A DNA stretch of 64,000 nucleotides, taken from NCBI GenBank assembly GCA_964486295.1, contig CAZAMF010000004.1, positions 151,557 through 215,556 of the forward strand, given 5' to 3'. The stretch comes from CALBZG01 sp964486295. GTDB lineage: Bacteria > Bacillota > Clostridia > Peptostreptococcales > Anaerovoracaceae. This document shows positions 7,947 to 18,300 of the stretch, piece by piece; position 1 is the first letter of the stretch, and the number at the start of each line of letters is the position of its first letter. The notes under the pieces were generated by a model. It worked only from the letters and a program-made list of their open reading frames with translations. It did not search any database and was not told where the DNA came from. The position numbers and the translations under genes are program-made.

Positions 7947-9422
7947 TTATTTCTTGATACCGGCAATCACTTTTGCCAACTCCTTCTTAGCTTCTATGTT
8001 GCCCTGACGCTGGATCATGATTCTCTGAGCCTGAGGTGAACCTGCGCCATGCATTGATTCTGTTCTATAACCTACAGCCGAAGATCCGAGACAGATGTTC
8101 TCCAGGAATCTTAAGATTCTCATTCTCTCTTCTGTTGTGCATGTAGGGGCTGCTGCGAAGTACTTGTTGCATACATCGCCAATGGTTTCGCCGTTTCTTC
8201 CGACGACCATATCCGATTTGAAATCTTTTTCTGCCGGCATGGTTACCATGAGGCCGCCTGCGATGTCTTCAGCAAGTCTTACGATTTCATATGGGAAACG
8301 GGTGACGTTCTGCTTGCAGACGTTGGCCAGCAGAAGATCGATCTGATAGTTGCCTGCTTGTGTTGGATATCCTTCTGCAGAGCATGCGATACCGCAGCAG
8401 TACAGAGTCTCGTTCAGATGAGTCATCTCGATCAGCTTATCTTTAATATGGGAAGCTTTCTGAGCTCCGTTATAATCTGCTGCAAGAGCTGCTGCGCCGA
8501 TGATGACGTCGCCAACGCCGACTTTGCAGCCGCCATATGACTGTCTGTGATATCCAGCAAATCTTTCTACCAGCATTCCGGCAAACTGAGTTTCACCGTT
8601 GAGGAATACATATTCATTTGGAATAAATACATCATCAAATACAACCAGTGCTTCCTGGCCGCCGAATTTCTTATTTCCAAGGTCAACGTCAGCATTCTCT
8701 TCCATTTTTCTGGTATCGCATGACTGACGGCCATATATCATATACAGACCATCCGCATCTGTAGGGCATGCGAAGGATACTGCGAATTGCTCATCTCCTG
8801 CTTTCATTGCCTGTGTAGGCATGATCAGGTGCCAATGGGAGTTGATGGAACCAGTCTGGTGGCATTTTGCTCCGCGAACCACGATTCCGTCCGGTCTCTG
8901 CTCAACAACGCGAACAAACAGATCAAGATCTCTCTGCTCTGAAGGTCCAAGACCTCTATCGCCTTTAGGATCTGTCATCGCGCCGTCAACTACTAAATCC
9001 CCTGCCTGAACCATTTTCATGAATTCAGTGAATCTCTTGTGGTATTCTGTCCCGCAAGCCTTATCAATCTCAAATGTTGTTGAAAATTCGGCATTGAAAG
9101 CATCCATACCAACACAACGCTGGAAACAGCTGGCAGTTTTCTGCCCACAGAGTCTCTGCATTTTGACTTTTTTTCTCAAGTCATCCGTGCTCTGGTGGAG
9201 ATGGCCGAATCTGTTGATAGTCTCACCGGTCAAGCTGGATTTGGCTGTCAGCAGGTCAGCATACTGAGGGTCATTTGCCAAATCATAAGTCACTGCAACA
9301 CAGTTGATGGATGGTCTGATCATCGGATGGTCTATCCAATTCTCGATTTTTTCTCCGAACATATATACTCTAGTGTTGAGTTTTCTTAAGCTTTCGATGT
9401 ACTGTTCTCCTGTCATTAACAT
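7947..9422 (-). CDS. abfD: 4-hydroxybutyryl-CoA dehydratase / vinylacetyl-CoA delta-isomerase
   Basis: Dehydrates 4-hydroxybutyryl-CoA to crotonyl-CoA by a ketyl-radical mechanism and isomerises vinylacetyl-CoA; a homotetrameric FAD and [4Fe-4S] protein. The start chosen is the ATG at 9422, giving MLMTGEQYIE, because AAAGGAG lies 9 bases upstream and this is the N-terminus of the C. aminobutyricum enzyme; a longer frame to 9473 lacks a ribosome site. With this start the cluster ligands of the known structure fall at exactly Cys99, Cys103, His292 and Cys299, followed by Lys300. Other conserved stretches include NLHQST-like GHLHQSTDDLRKK and VDGAMTDPKGDRG. Length is 491 residues. It follows a NifU-like gene and precedes the Cys-rich gene. 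Confidence 0.97.
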   Translation of the reverse strand: MLMTGEQYIESLRKLNTRVYMFGEKIENWIDHPMIRPSINCVAVTYDLANDPQYADLLTAKSSLTGETINRFGHLHQSTDDLRKKVKMQRLCGQKTASCFQRCVGMDAFNAEFSTTFEIDKACGTEYHKRFTEFMKMVQAGDLVVDGAMTDPKGDRGLGPSEQRDLDLFVRVVEQRPDGIVVRGAKCHQTGSINSHWHLIMPTQAMKAGDEQFAVSFACPTDADGLYMIYGRQSCDTRKMEENADVDLGNKKFGGQEALVVFDDVFIPNEYVFLNGETQFAGMLVERFAGYHRQSYGGCKVGVGDVIIGAAALAADYNGAQKASHIKDKLIEMTHLNETLYCCGIACSAEGYPTQAGNYQIDLLLANVCKQNVTRFPYEIVRLAEDIAGGLMVTMPAEKDFKSDMVVGRNGETIGDVCNKYFAAAPTCTTEERMRILRFLENICLGSSAVGYRTESMHGAGSPQAQRIMIQRQGNIEAKKELAKVIAGIKK

Positions 9423-9494
9423 AATAATACACTCCTTTTTGATCATTGTAATTTGTTGTAGTTTGCAAACCAAAGTGGTCCCTATAGTAAGGAA

Positions 9495-9773
9495 TCATAT
9501 TTCCTTATTCAATATTTTCTTGGCCATGTTGATCAGATCGTTTGAAACCGAGGTATCCAACACCACATCTTTTATTTCAGGCACTTCCGACATTATGATA
9601 TCTTTTACGACGTTCTCAATGGTATCCTGGGCGGATGGACATTGCCCGCAGGCTCCTGTCATCCTGACATACAAAACGCCGTCTTCCAGCGCTGTTATTT
9701 CCGTTCCACCATAATGAGCCGCCAGAAGCGGATTCACCTTTTCCTCGATTATTCTCCTTATCTTTTCCTCCAT
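9495..9773 (-). CDS. NifU C-terminal-domain protein (Fe-S cluster scaffold/carrier)
   Basis: A 92-residue stand-alone NifU-like domain. The motif GACGQCPSA contains the CxxC pair that holds a transferable [4Fe-4S] cluster between two subunits; the start MEEKIRRIIEEKVNPLL is typical. Three in-frame starts lie close together (GTG 9782, ATG 9779, ATG 9773); the last is preferred because GGGG precedes it by about 8 bases. A consensus-like promoter lies just upstream and abfD begins 72 bases after its stop. It is likely the first gene of the abf operon and may deliver the [4Fe-4S] cluster to AbfD, an inference from context. It could equally serve general Fe-S assembly. Confidence 0.85.
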   Translation of the reverse strand: MEEKIRRIIEEKVNPLLAAHYGGTEITALEDGVLYVRMTGACGQCPSAQDTIENVVKDIIMSEVPEIKDVVLDTSVSNDLINMAKKILNKEI

Positions 9774-9811
9774 AGGCATCACCCCAATTCTGATACTGTT
9801 ACACTAGTGAA

Positions 9812-9840
9812 ATTATAACCCAGATGGAAGGCTTTTACAA
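9812..9840 (-). promoter_or_regulatory. Sigma-A promoter of the nifU-like/abf operon
   Basis: On the minus strand TTGTAA (9835-9840), a 17-base spacer, then TATAAT (9812-9817), about 40 bases upstream of the NifU-like start. A perfect 10-bp palindrome GTTTGCAAAC at 9461-9470, between this gene and abfD, is a possible second control site. Confidence 0.75.
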
Positions 9841-9904
9841 GGAAAACAAGCCTTTAATTTCCTTATATTTCTACAAATCCCATAATATTATGTATTTTCT
9901 GCAA

Positions 9905-9935
9905 AAAAGCCGTCCCATTATGGCGGACGGCTTTT
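9905..9935 (-). terminator. Intrinsic terminator after crotonase
   Basis: An 11-bp stem AAAAGCCGTCC/GGACGGCTTTT (9905-9915 with 9925-9935), followed on the minus strand by a run of T. It lies about 70 bases past the crotonase stop and separates it from the abf promoter. Confidence 0.9.
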
Positions 9936-10001
9936 AGTTCATCGCAATTAAATGAATGAATCGCATTCAAATAGTTGATTTTTTGAAACCTGACTAAGGT
10001 T

Positions 10002-10778
10002 TTATTTATTTTTGAAAGCTGCTGGTCTTTTTTCCAGGAATGCGCCCATCCCCTCAGTTTTGTCTTCCGAACTGAACGGGCCGGTAAAAGCTTCTATTTC
10101 CAATGTGCTGGCCGTTTTCATGTCCAGATTGAATCCGGTATTGACCACAGTTTTTGCGGCCGCGATGGCAATCGGTGCTTTGCTCATGATCACTTTAGCC
10201 AGATTTTCAGCTTCTTCCATCAGATTTTCGGCAGGAACGACTTTCTCACACAGACCGAATTCATATGCCTCTTTAGCTGAAATGATTTCTGCCGTCATGA
10301 TCATCATTTTCCCTCTGGCTTTTCCCACGATCCTCGGCAGTCTCTGCGTTCCGCCAAAACCCGGGATGATTCCGAGATTGACCTCCGGCTGTCCGAATTT
10401 TGCTTTCTCGGAGGCTATTCTGAAATCACAGGCCAGCGCCAGCTCACATCCCCCGCCCAGTGCAAAGCCGTTCACAGCAGCGATGATAGGCTTTTCCAGT
10501 TTTTCCATATAGTTCATAACCGTATGGCCTTTGATCATCATTTCTCTGCCCTCTTTCGGACTCATGGCATGCATAGCGGCAATATCCGCACCGGCGACAA
10601 ATGCTTTTCCTTCTCCCGTAACGATCACAGCTTTTACCTCGTCGTCCTCGGCGATGTGATTAAAAACCTGCCACAATTCATCCAGAACAGTCGGATTGAG
10701 TGCGTTCATCGCTTCCGGCCTGTTGATCGTCACATATCCGATTCCTTCTTTTACCTCATATTTGATTGTGCTGTACAT
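10002..10778 (-). CDS. Enoyl-CoA hydratase / crotonase
   Basis: Interconverts crotonyl-CoA and 3-hydroxybutyryl-CoA. The ATG at 10778 is used because GGAGGAGG precedes it by 7 bases and it gives the usual 258-residue crotonase beginning MYSTIKYEVKEGIGYVTINRP; the frame stays open further upstream. The oxyanion-hole block FVAGADIAAM and the two active-site glutamates in GGGCELALACDFRIA and QPEVNLGIIPGFGGTQRL are present. Next to the abf operon, it fits the oxidative branch of 4-hydroxybutyrate fermentation, in which part of the crotonyl-CoA goes to acetyl-CoA. It is transcribed on its own or as the end of a unit with the DMT transporter. Thiolase and 3-hydroxybutyryl-CoA dehydrogenase are not in the window. 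Confidence 0.9.
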   Translation of the reverse strand: MYSTIKYEVKEGIGYVTINRPEAMNALNPTVLDELWQVFNHIAEDDEVKAVIVTGEGKAFVAGADIAAMHAMSPKEGREMMIKGHTVMNYMEKLEKPIIAAVNGFALGGGCELALACDFRIASEKAKFGQPEVNLGIIPGFGGTQRLPRIVGKARGKMMIMTAEIISAKEAYEFGLCEKVVPAENLMEEAENLAKVIMSKAPIAIAAAKTVVNTGFNLDMKTASTLEIEAFTGPFSSEDKTEGMGAFLEKRPAAFKNK

Positions 10779-10870
10779 ACTGATTCCTCCTCCGATTAAA
10801 TCCATTTTCTCTACGCATTCCTGCTTTGTATAATTTAACACTTCCTCTGTTCAGTTTCAATAACGATATA

Positions 10871-11755
10871 TCAGGCGGTTTTTTTGCGGTTTAGCATTTT
10901 TTTGAAATCGATTTCCATAATAAAGCAGCCGGCCACCAGCAGAACCGCACCCAGATAGGCTCTTGGCAATAGAATTTCCCCCGCGAAAACATAGGCCACC
11001 AGACCGGCGAAAACAGGCTCCAGTGCGAAGATCACGCCCACGTGGGTCGCCGATGTATATTGCTGAGCCACCGCCTGGATGATAAATGCAAGTCCGGTGC
11101 AGAACACTGCAAGAAACAATACCGACGCGAGAACCGTTTTGCTGCCGGGTAAATGAGGTTTTTCCAATGCCAGGGCCAGCACAAGCTGAATCACGCCGGT
11201 GAATCCGAGTTGAAACACGCCCAGCTGATAAGCATTGACCTCTTCTTTCCGGACAGCCCGTTCTGTTATGATCAGGTCCGCGGAATAGGCTACTGCACAC
11301 ATGATGCAAAGCAGATCTCCGACGGCCGGCTTCAGGTTTTCGTTCAGAGTCAGCAGCGCAATGCCCGCAATGCACAACATCACAACGATACTGAGTTTTC
11401 GGCCGGGGACTTCCTTATTTACAAAATAAGCAAGGATCGGCGTGATCACAACAGAAAGCGCGCACAAAAAACCCGCATTGGACAGGCTCGTGTATTTCAC
11501 ACCGAACGTTGCTCCGATATATACCACTACCAACGACATACCAATATAAAAGCTGTACTTCAGGGTAGTCTTGTTTACACTCTTCAGTTTCGGCCAGGAC
11601 AATGCCGCGGCAGCTAAAAATGCGAACAGGAAGCGGTAAGCGTTCAGTGTAAAAGGGTCGAGCTCCGTCAGGCTGACATCCATGAGATAGTATGACACGC
11701 CCCAGCACCCTGTGATAAAAAGCAGCATCAGATCCGCTTTGACTTGTTTATTCAT
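10871..11755 (-). CDS. EamA/DMT-superfamily transporter
   Basis: A 294-residue inner-membrane protein with ten predicted hydrophobic segments in two EamA repeats. Marks of the family: the N-terminal GCWGVSYYLMD, the end of helix 3/4 VKYTSLSNAGFLCALSVVITPI, and in the second half QAVAQQYTSATHVGVIFALEPVFAGLVAYVF. DMT carriers commonly export amino acids or small metabolites; no substrate can be named. It begins directly at the stop of holA (no gap), so it shares the comEC-holA transcript. A second, unrelated-looking DMT gene is at 61999-62901. Confidence 0.85.
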   Translation of the reverse strand: MNKQVKADLMLLFITGCWGVSYYLMDVSLTELDPFTLNAYRFLFAFLAAAALSWPKLKSVNKTTLKYSFYIGMSLVVVYIGATFGVKYTSLSNAGFLCALSVVITPILAYFVNKEVPGRKLSIVVMLCIAGIALLTLNENLKPAVGDLLCIMCAVAYSADLIITERAVRKEEVNAYQLGVFQLGFTGVIQLVLALALEKPHLPGSKTVLASVLFLAVFCTGLAFIIQAVAQQYTSATHVGVIFALEPVFAGLVAYVFAGEILLPRAYLGAVLLVAGCFIMEIDFKKMLNRKKTA

Positions 11756-12793
11756 CTATAGTTCTCCGATGAAAAGCTCCATGGCCAGAACCGGATCCAG
11801 CAGGCCGGTTTTGATGTGTCTGTCGACCGCATAAAGCCTTGTCAGTATTTTTTTAAGGGCCGGCGCGGAATATCTGCCGGCGGTATAGGCCGCTTTTCTG
11901 GCACGGTACTCATTGACGCCCAAAATGCCGGCGATCTTGTGAGGATCCGTCTTTCGGTCCATTAGTTCCCTGATATCAAGGATCATCTCGTATTGTGATG
12001 CCAGCAATCCGATAATCTTGTAGATGTTCTCTCCGGAAGTGGTGATGTTGTTGAAAAGTGAAAGTGCCTCGCCCTTATCTCCCGTGCCCAGAGCTTCCAC
12101 CAGCGAGAAAACAAAGGTATCGATATCTCCGGACAGTGTGGGGATCACATCCATTGAACTAATATCCGGGTTTTCGGAATGAGCGATGATCTTTGCCAGA
12201 TCATTTTCCAAATTGAATAATGTATATTCGGATTCTTTGTTGTAATAACCCGAAAGATCGACGATTTCCTGGATCACCCTATCCGATGCCCGTTTTCCCG
12301 CCTTGCTGAATCGCTTGGTAATGAAATTCTTAAGGTCTGCCGCCTGGAGCTGTTCAAAATCATAGGCCTTGCCATTTTTCTCTACAGCCTTATAGATTTT
12401 CAACCTTTTGCTGGCCTTCTCTGCCCTGAAAATCAACAGGGTCGTATCCGGAAGCGTCGGAATGTAATCGGTAAGCGCTGCTATTTCGTCCTCCTGCTTG
12501 TCTGTTCCGGATCGCTTTTCACTAAAAAACCCGCAGTCAGGCACGATAACAACTCTGCGTTCGGAGAACATGGTCAACGTCTCGCAAGCGTTTATGATTT
12601 CGCTGGCTGACGGTTTCTCCTGAAAAGTTGTAATATCCAGCTCCTTCACTGCCGGGTTGATATATTTTTCTATTAACAACGACTGCGCCCAGTCCACCTG
12701 GAATTGTTCTTTTCCGTATAGCAGCACCACGGAACCGATCCGATCATCTTTTATGTCCTTTATTATTTCTCTGTAAGCATGCTCCGTACCCAT
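11756..12793 (-). CDS. holA: DNA polymerase III delta subunit
   Basis: Clamp-loader subunit that opens the beta sliding clamp. The 345-residue protein shows the delta N-terminal signature VVLLYGKEQFQVDWAQSLLIEKYI, TLTMFSERRVVIVPDC, and the middle stretch TTLLIFRAEKASKRLKIYKAVEK, with the helical C-terminal collar ending LAMELFIGEL. Its start overlaps the end of comEC by 31 bases in another frame, the common comEC-holA arrangement of Firmicutes. GGAGATC about 14 bases before the ATG serves as ribosome site. The downstream DMT gene follows without a gap. Confidence 0.9.
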   Translation of the reverse strand: MGTEHAYREIIKDIKDDRIGSVVLLYGKEQFQVDWAQSLLIEKYINPAVKELDITTFQEKPSASEIINACETLTMFSERRVVIVPDCGFFSEKRSGTDKQEDEIAALTDYIPTLPDTTLLIFRAEKASKRLKIYKAVEKNGKAYDFEQLQAADLKNFITKRFSKAGKRASDRVIQEIVDLSGYYNKESEYTLFNLENDLAKIIAHSENPDISSMDVIPTLSGDIDTFVFSLVEALGTGDKGEALSLFNNITTSGENIYKIIGLLASQYEMILDIRELMDRKTDPHKIAGILGVNEYRARKAAYTAGRYSAPALKKILTRLYAVDRHIKTGLLDPVLAMELFIGEL

Positions 12794-15189
12794 ATCTGAT
12801 GATGATCTCCGTTTTCTATACTGTTTTCAATGCCGATCCCTATTGCTCCATCCAAATCGTTCCTATATATCATTATATCGTTTTTCAGGCATTTTTCAAT
12901 GATAGTTCCGTGGGGGTGTCCGAAATTGTTTCTGCCAACCTGAAAAATCGCGACTTTTGGTGCGCAGCAGGCTAAAAATTCATCAGCGGTACTGTATTTC
13001 GAGCCATGGTGTCCGATTTTCAATACCTCACATTTCAGCTTTTTAGAAAGCGCAGGATCCGCCAGCAGCTTCTTTTCACCTTTCATATCCATATCACCAG
13101 TCATAAGGATCCGGATCCCGTTGTATCGGACTGCAGCAATCAGCGACAGGTCATTTTCATTTTTGGGGTCTTCGAGGAGCCTTTCATAGGATGCCTCATC
13201 CCTGCTTTCCGGATAGATGATTTCAACGAATACGTCATGATCCAAACTGATTTGATCCTCCTGCTTCAGATAAATCAGATCATCGAGTCCAAAGCCGGAA
13301 CCCGAGACAATGTCAGCAGCTTTCTTTCTGTACCCTTCATAGACGCACAGCGAGCCGATTTTCAATTCCTTGCTGAGGGACCGGATCCCTTCATAATGAT
13401 CCAGATGAAGATGCGTCACAAGGGCAAGATCGATTTTATTGATCCCGTTTTTCAGAAGGAAAGGCAGTAATGTTTTGATCCCTGTATCATATTCTGCACT
13501 GCCGCCGCCATCAATAAGCATAGTTTTGCCGGAAGGGGTTTTGAGAAAAAGGCAGTCTCCCTGCCCTACGTCAGGAAATATCACATTGATTTCGCGGAAC
13601 GGGTCATCTTTTATTGCATCGATGGTCACAGCAAGCAGAATAAAAGACAACGCGATAAGAATCATTTTTTTGATGCTTCTCCTTTCAGCCATCACCTGGG
13701 CGGCTTCGGAGCATCCGAAAAAAACCAAACCGTAATAAGCGATCATGATCATCATCGCGGGGCTGACCAAATTCCAGCTTAATCGGCCATCCATATAAAT
13801 TGCATCATTTATAAAGGTCATCATCCTGCACATCAGGTCCATTGCCGTCGCACCTACCGCGAAAACACCCCCTGCTGAAAGGAGCGATAACGGCATGAGG
13901 CATATTCCCATGGGGATCAGGAAGCCCGAGAGAAAGATGACGGGGATATTCGCTATAAAACCGCCTAACGAAAAGTAGTTAAAATGATAACATATCAATG
14001 GAGCCATTCCGATCTGAACAGCCAGAATAGTGGCTGCCGCTCCGGAGAAAGGATAATCAGCAATTCTCCCGATCCTTGGCATCAGAACGCCAAGGGAGAT
14101 CATGGCCAGATAAGACAACTGGAACCCGGCATTCAGGATCATCAGGGGATTCACCAGCAGCATGATCATTGCCGTGAAAGCGGTGGCACTGAGCAGATCG
14201 TATCTGGCGTGAAGATTTCGCGCCAGAAGATGCAGCATGATCATGAATACCGCTCGCATCACGGACGGCGAAAATGATGACAACGCCGCATAAATCAGGA
14301 AAAATGCCACCATAGCCAGATCGAAAACGATGCTCTTCCTTCCTCCTGTCAACAGGTTCATAAACAGATAAATGATGCCGATATGCAACCCGCTTACCGA
14401 CAGAATATGCGCCGTGGAATTTTTTTGGAATGCGATGAGCGTTTCTTCCTCGATCCCGTTGGTGTCTCCGAAAAGCATGCCCATGATCAGCGCCGCATTT
14501 TCATCCGGTACAATTCGTTTCAGTTCTTCCGAAAAGCGGCATTTCGCTTTTGACAACCCGTTCGTCATCCAATATAGGATATTGTTGAATTCTTTTTCAT
14601 TTACGGCAATCTTAAGCCGTGAGGCTTTTGTATTCATCAACATTCCGATGTCTAAAGTTTTCAAATAGACCTTGTAGTCAAAACAATTCGGATTTCTGGC
14701 GGCGCTGGGCTTTTGAAAGGTTCCCCTGATGGTCAGCAGCCTTCCTGCAAGGTCTCCGTAATCTTCTATCTGATCTGCGTCGTAAATGCTGACCAGAATC
14801 TTCTCCGGTTTTTGCAGCACCCCCATGGTCTCCGTCTCTCTTACTTCCAATGTCAGACGGATCATTTTTTCCGAGCGTTTCTCAACGGAAAGCCCATACC
14901 CCATGATCTCCTCCGTTGTATCATTCAATCGTTCCAGCACATAGGGTTTCTCCCAGGATGTCTGAAACAGAAGCATCCCCAGTATAATCAAGGTCAAGAT
15001 CAGTGCGATCTTCGATTTTAAACCTGTATAATTTAATTTCAGATCTTTCTTTCTTAGGATCAAGTAAAAAATACCGGCCAGGAACACCGGAAAAGCCGCT
15101 TTATACACTTCGCTGCCAAGGTCGAATATATGGGCCAATCCCATGCCACCGGCCATACTGCCTGATATGAAAACGACGGGCCTTCGCAT
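12763..15189 (-). CDS. comEC: ComEC/Rec2 DNA-uptake channel
   Basis: Membrane channel that brings single-stranded transforming DNA into the cell. The start at 15189 (MRRPVVFISG) is favoured because GGGGGAG precedes the ATG by 5 bases; the open frame runs 7 codons further to a TTG without support. The 808-residue protein has the three expected parts: an N-terminal soluble OB-like region, a Competence domain with many membrane helices (family motif SVSGLHIGIIYLF), and a C-terminal metallo-beta-lactamase-like domain with DVGQGDCLFLKTPSGKTMLIDGGG-type loop and the metal motif THLHLDHYEG. It is full length and shows no damage. Other competence genes are not in the window, so natural transformation cannot be concluded. 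Confidence 0.93.
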   Translation of the reverse strand: MRRPVVFISGSMAGGMGLAHIFDLGSEVYKAAFPVFLAGIFYLILRKKDLKLNYTGLKSKIALILTLIILGMLLFQTSWEKPYVLERLNDTTEEIMGYGLSVEKRSEKMIRLTLEVRETETMGVLQKPEKILVSIYDADQIEDYGDLAGRLLTIRGTFQKPSAARNPNCFDYKVYLKTLDIGMLMNTKASRLKIAVNEKEFNNILYWMTNGLSKAKCRFSEELKRIVPDENAALIMGMLFGDTNGIEEETLIAFQKNSTAHILSVSGLHIGIIYLFMNLLTGGRKSIVFDLAMVAFFLIYAALSSFSPSVMRAVFMIMLHLLARNLHARYDLLSATAFTAMIMLLVNPLMILNAGFQLSYLAMISLGVLMPRIGRIADYPFSGAAATILAVQIGMAPLICYHFNYFSLGGFIANIPVIFLSGFLIPMGICLMPLSLLSAGGVFAVGATAMDLMCRMMTFINDAIYMDGRLSWNLVSPAMMIMIAYYGLVFFGCSEAAQVMAERRSIKKMILIALSFILLAVTIDAIKDDPFREINVIFPDVGQGDCLFLKTPSGKTMLIDGGGSAEYDTGIKTLLPFLLKNGINKIDLALVTHLHLDHYEGIRSLSKELKIGSLCVYEGYRKKAADIVSGSGFGLDDLIYLKQEDQISLDHDVFVEIIYPESRDEASYERLLEDPKNENDLSLIAAVRYNGIRILMTGDMDMKGEKKLLADPALSKKLKCEVLKIGHHGSKYSTADEFLACCAPKVAIFQVGRNNFGHPHGTIIEKCLKNDIMIYRNDLDGAIGIGIENSIENGDHHQIWVRSMLTEK

Positions 15190-15234
15190 TGCCTCTCCCC
15201 CAAATCCCAATTCTTGATCACCGAATATTTACAT

Positions 15235-15263
15235 ATTATACCATTTTTACAGGTTGATTTCAA
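15235..15263 (-). promoter_or_regulatory. Sigma-A promoter for comEC-holA
   Basis: Minus strand TTGAAA (15258-15263), 17-base spacer, TATAAT (15235-15240), about 45 bases upstream of the comEC start. Confidence 0.8.
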
Positions 15264-15297
15264 TTAAATCGAATTTCTTCCTATGTAATACCATATA

Positions 15298-15306
15298 TGT
15301 TATAAT
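15298..15306 (+). promoter_or_regulatory. Extended -10 promoter for the class A PBP gene
   Basis: TGTTATAAT (15298-15306) is a perfect extended -10 element about 50 bases upstream of the TTG start. A good -35 is not visible, as is usual for extended -10 promoters. It is divergent from the comEC promoter 60 bases away. Confidence 0.65.
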
Positions 15307-15357
15307 GTTTTGTCTTTCAAATTTGATTGTACTAAGAAACAAAGGCAGGTGAAAATT

Positions 15358-18300
15358 TTGAATCAAAAGTTAAGTGACGAAGATAAGCAACGTGAAATAG
15401 ACGATTTTTTTGCTCAGTTCGACAATGTCAGCGGGGAATTCGACAAAATCAGTGAAAGCCTAAGTACCGGTGACACTGCACAGAATATTGAGATCCCGCA
15501 GGAAGATCCGGAGGAAGCAGCGCCTGAAAGCGAAACTGCTACAGAAGCTGCGCCGGCGATCTCTGCGTCCAGAAAATCCAGAGCCCAACGACAGGCTGAA
15601 AAACGCGGGAACAACGGAGACAATTCAAACGTAAGCAATTTTGTAAACAAAGCAAAAACTTCGGCGGCAGAAGCTGTGGATGCTGCAACCGCTGCAGTCT
15701 CAGGCGCTGTCAACGGAATTAAAAATAAATTTATCATCGATAAAGCAGGAGAAAACCCGACCATGGCTGGATCAAAGAAAAATAAAACCCGATCAAAAAG
15801 ATACCAACTGAACACAAGAAAACTAATCAAGGCTATCGCTTTTGCAGTTTGCGGACTTGCCGCCATCGGGTTCATTTTTGTCATGTCCATTGTCATCTCT
15901 TCCCCGAAAATTGAACCGAACAATATTTACGGAATGCTTTCAGAAAGTTCCGTATTGTATGATGATCAGGGAATTCCGATCGAATCTATTTTTGAGGAAG
16001 AAGGCAAACGGACAAATGTTGAATACTCAGCGATGCCCGAAAACCTCATCAATGCATTCGTTGCACTGGAAGATAAGACCTTTTGGACACACAACGGCTT
16101 CAACTTTGTGCGTATTTTCGGTGCCATCAAAGACTCTTTTACAACAGGTCAGATCAGCGGGACCTCCACCATCACCCAACAGCTTGCCAGAAATGTTTAT
16201 CTCGCCGAAACCAAATCGGAGCGAAGTCTTACAAGAAAAATCCGGGAAGCGTATTACACAATTCAGCTGGAAAACAATCTGACAAAAGAGCAAATCATGG
16301 AGGCATATCTCAATACCATATTCTTGGGATACAATTCGTATGGAGTTCAGGCTGCCAGCCAGGCATATTTCGGAAAGAATGTGGGAGATCTGGATCTCCT
16401 GGAATGCGCGGCTCTTGCTGCCCTTCCTCAGGCTCCGGACCGCTATGCCCTGATCAAAACGCTGGAGAATGAAGCGGTGACTGAAGACACCCAAGGCATT
16501 TTATATAAGGGCTCGCAGTTTACCTATGTGTTTAGCGATGCTTCCAAAGACCGGCGGGATCTTTGTTTAAAAATGATGCTGAAGCAGAGCAAGATCAATC
16601 AGGAGCAATATGACGCGGTTATGGCCGATACGCTGGTTGCCCATATGAATCCGGGGCTGAGTGAAAAGCAGGAGTTATCCTCCTACTTCACGGATTATGT
16701 GATCCAGCAAGTGATTTCCGACCTCCAGGACGAATTTGATCTGGAATACAGCGAAGCCAAGCAGATGCTTTATACCAACGGTCTTTCCGTTTATACCACA
16801 ATGGACTCCGACATGCAGCTGATCGTTGAGGAGGAATTCAACAACAATGCGAACTTCCCAAGCGTAGCGAATCTGAAAAAAGATGCCAGCGGTAATATCC
16901 TGGATGAAAATAAAAGAGTCCTCATGTACAGTTATGGCAACTATTTCGATACGGAAGGCTATTTTACCCTTATGCCGGATGAATATACCGGAAACAGCGA
17001 TGGCTCTGTCACTATATTTAAAGGCAAACGGCTTAATATTTACAATACGACCGTTAAAGGGGTCACCGACTACAGTCTGGAGTTCAAACCGGTATACTTC
17101 TATGAGAATTCAATTTTCTACTGCATAGACGGTGGTTATATCAATATTCCAGCAGAATACAAAACACGGGATGATAACGATAATCTGGTCATCTCAGCAA
17201 AGTTTTTCGCAGACTATCCTGACTTCTTCCGGTTTAATGAAACGGGCATGGCCATTGGTCCTTCCTCATATACGTTGAATCAGAAAGTTGTGCAGCCTCA
17301 GTCCGCCATGGTTATTACCGACTATGCCAACGGGTATATCAAAGCCATGGTCGGAGGTAGAAATACAAAAGGCCGTATGCTCTATAACCGCGCAATTTCA
17401 CCGCGTCAGCCGGGTTCTTCCATCAAGCCGATGGCGGTTTATTCGGCAGCGCTGCAACAGGGTTATGAAGCTCAGGCAGCCGGTACCACACAAACCTTTG
17501 TGACGTATGATAACAATGGAAATAAAATACCGAACGGCTATGGAGATTACTGGACCGCGGCATCCGTCATCGACGATTCCCTTCTCAAGATCAATGGTGA
17601 AGTCTGGCCGAAAAACTGGTATAGCGGTTATCGTGGAAAGATGACATTGCGGACAGCCGTAGAGCAATCCGTCAACGTTTGCGCGGTCAAGGTGATCACT
17701 CAGGTCGGTTTTGACTATTCGGCAAATCAGCTGGAGAAAATGGGCGTAACGACCCTTGAGCGCAAGGATCCGAAAGTGAATGATCTGAACGCCGCTGCCC
17801 TGGGCCTTGGTGGTATGACCCGCGGTGTATCCCCTCTTCAAATGGTGGGCGGATATGGCTGCATCGCAAACGGCGGGGAATACGTGGAACCGATCAGTTA
17901 TACAAAGGTCACCAACAAACGCGGCGAAGTACTCGTTGAGAAAATCCCAAAAACTGAGCAGGTGCTCAACGAAGGCGTTGCATGGATCATGGGTGATATT
18001 CTCAGAACTGTCGTTACAAACGGTATCGGAAAAAGAGCGTCGATACCAAATCAGCCGGTCTCCGGAAAAACCGGTACAACTACAGACAACTATGATGCCT
18101 GGTTCGTCGGTTATACACCAACCTATGCCGCATCACTCTGGATCGGAAATGATGTCAATATTGAATTGTCTCAGGGATCCGCATCGGCAGCAAAACTCTG
18201 GAGCAAAATCATGACCCGGTGTCTGGCAGGAACCAAAACTGAATCTTATGATCCGCCGCCTGCAAATGTGGTTAATTATAAGGGAGAGTATTTTATTAAA

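Noticed and set aside
9461..9470. GTTTGCAAAC palindrome as a firm operator
   Set aside because: A 10-bp palindrome is too short to claim alone; mentioned only under the abf promoter.
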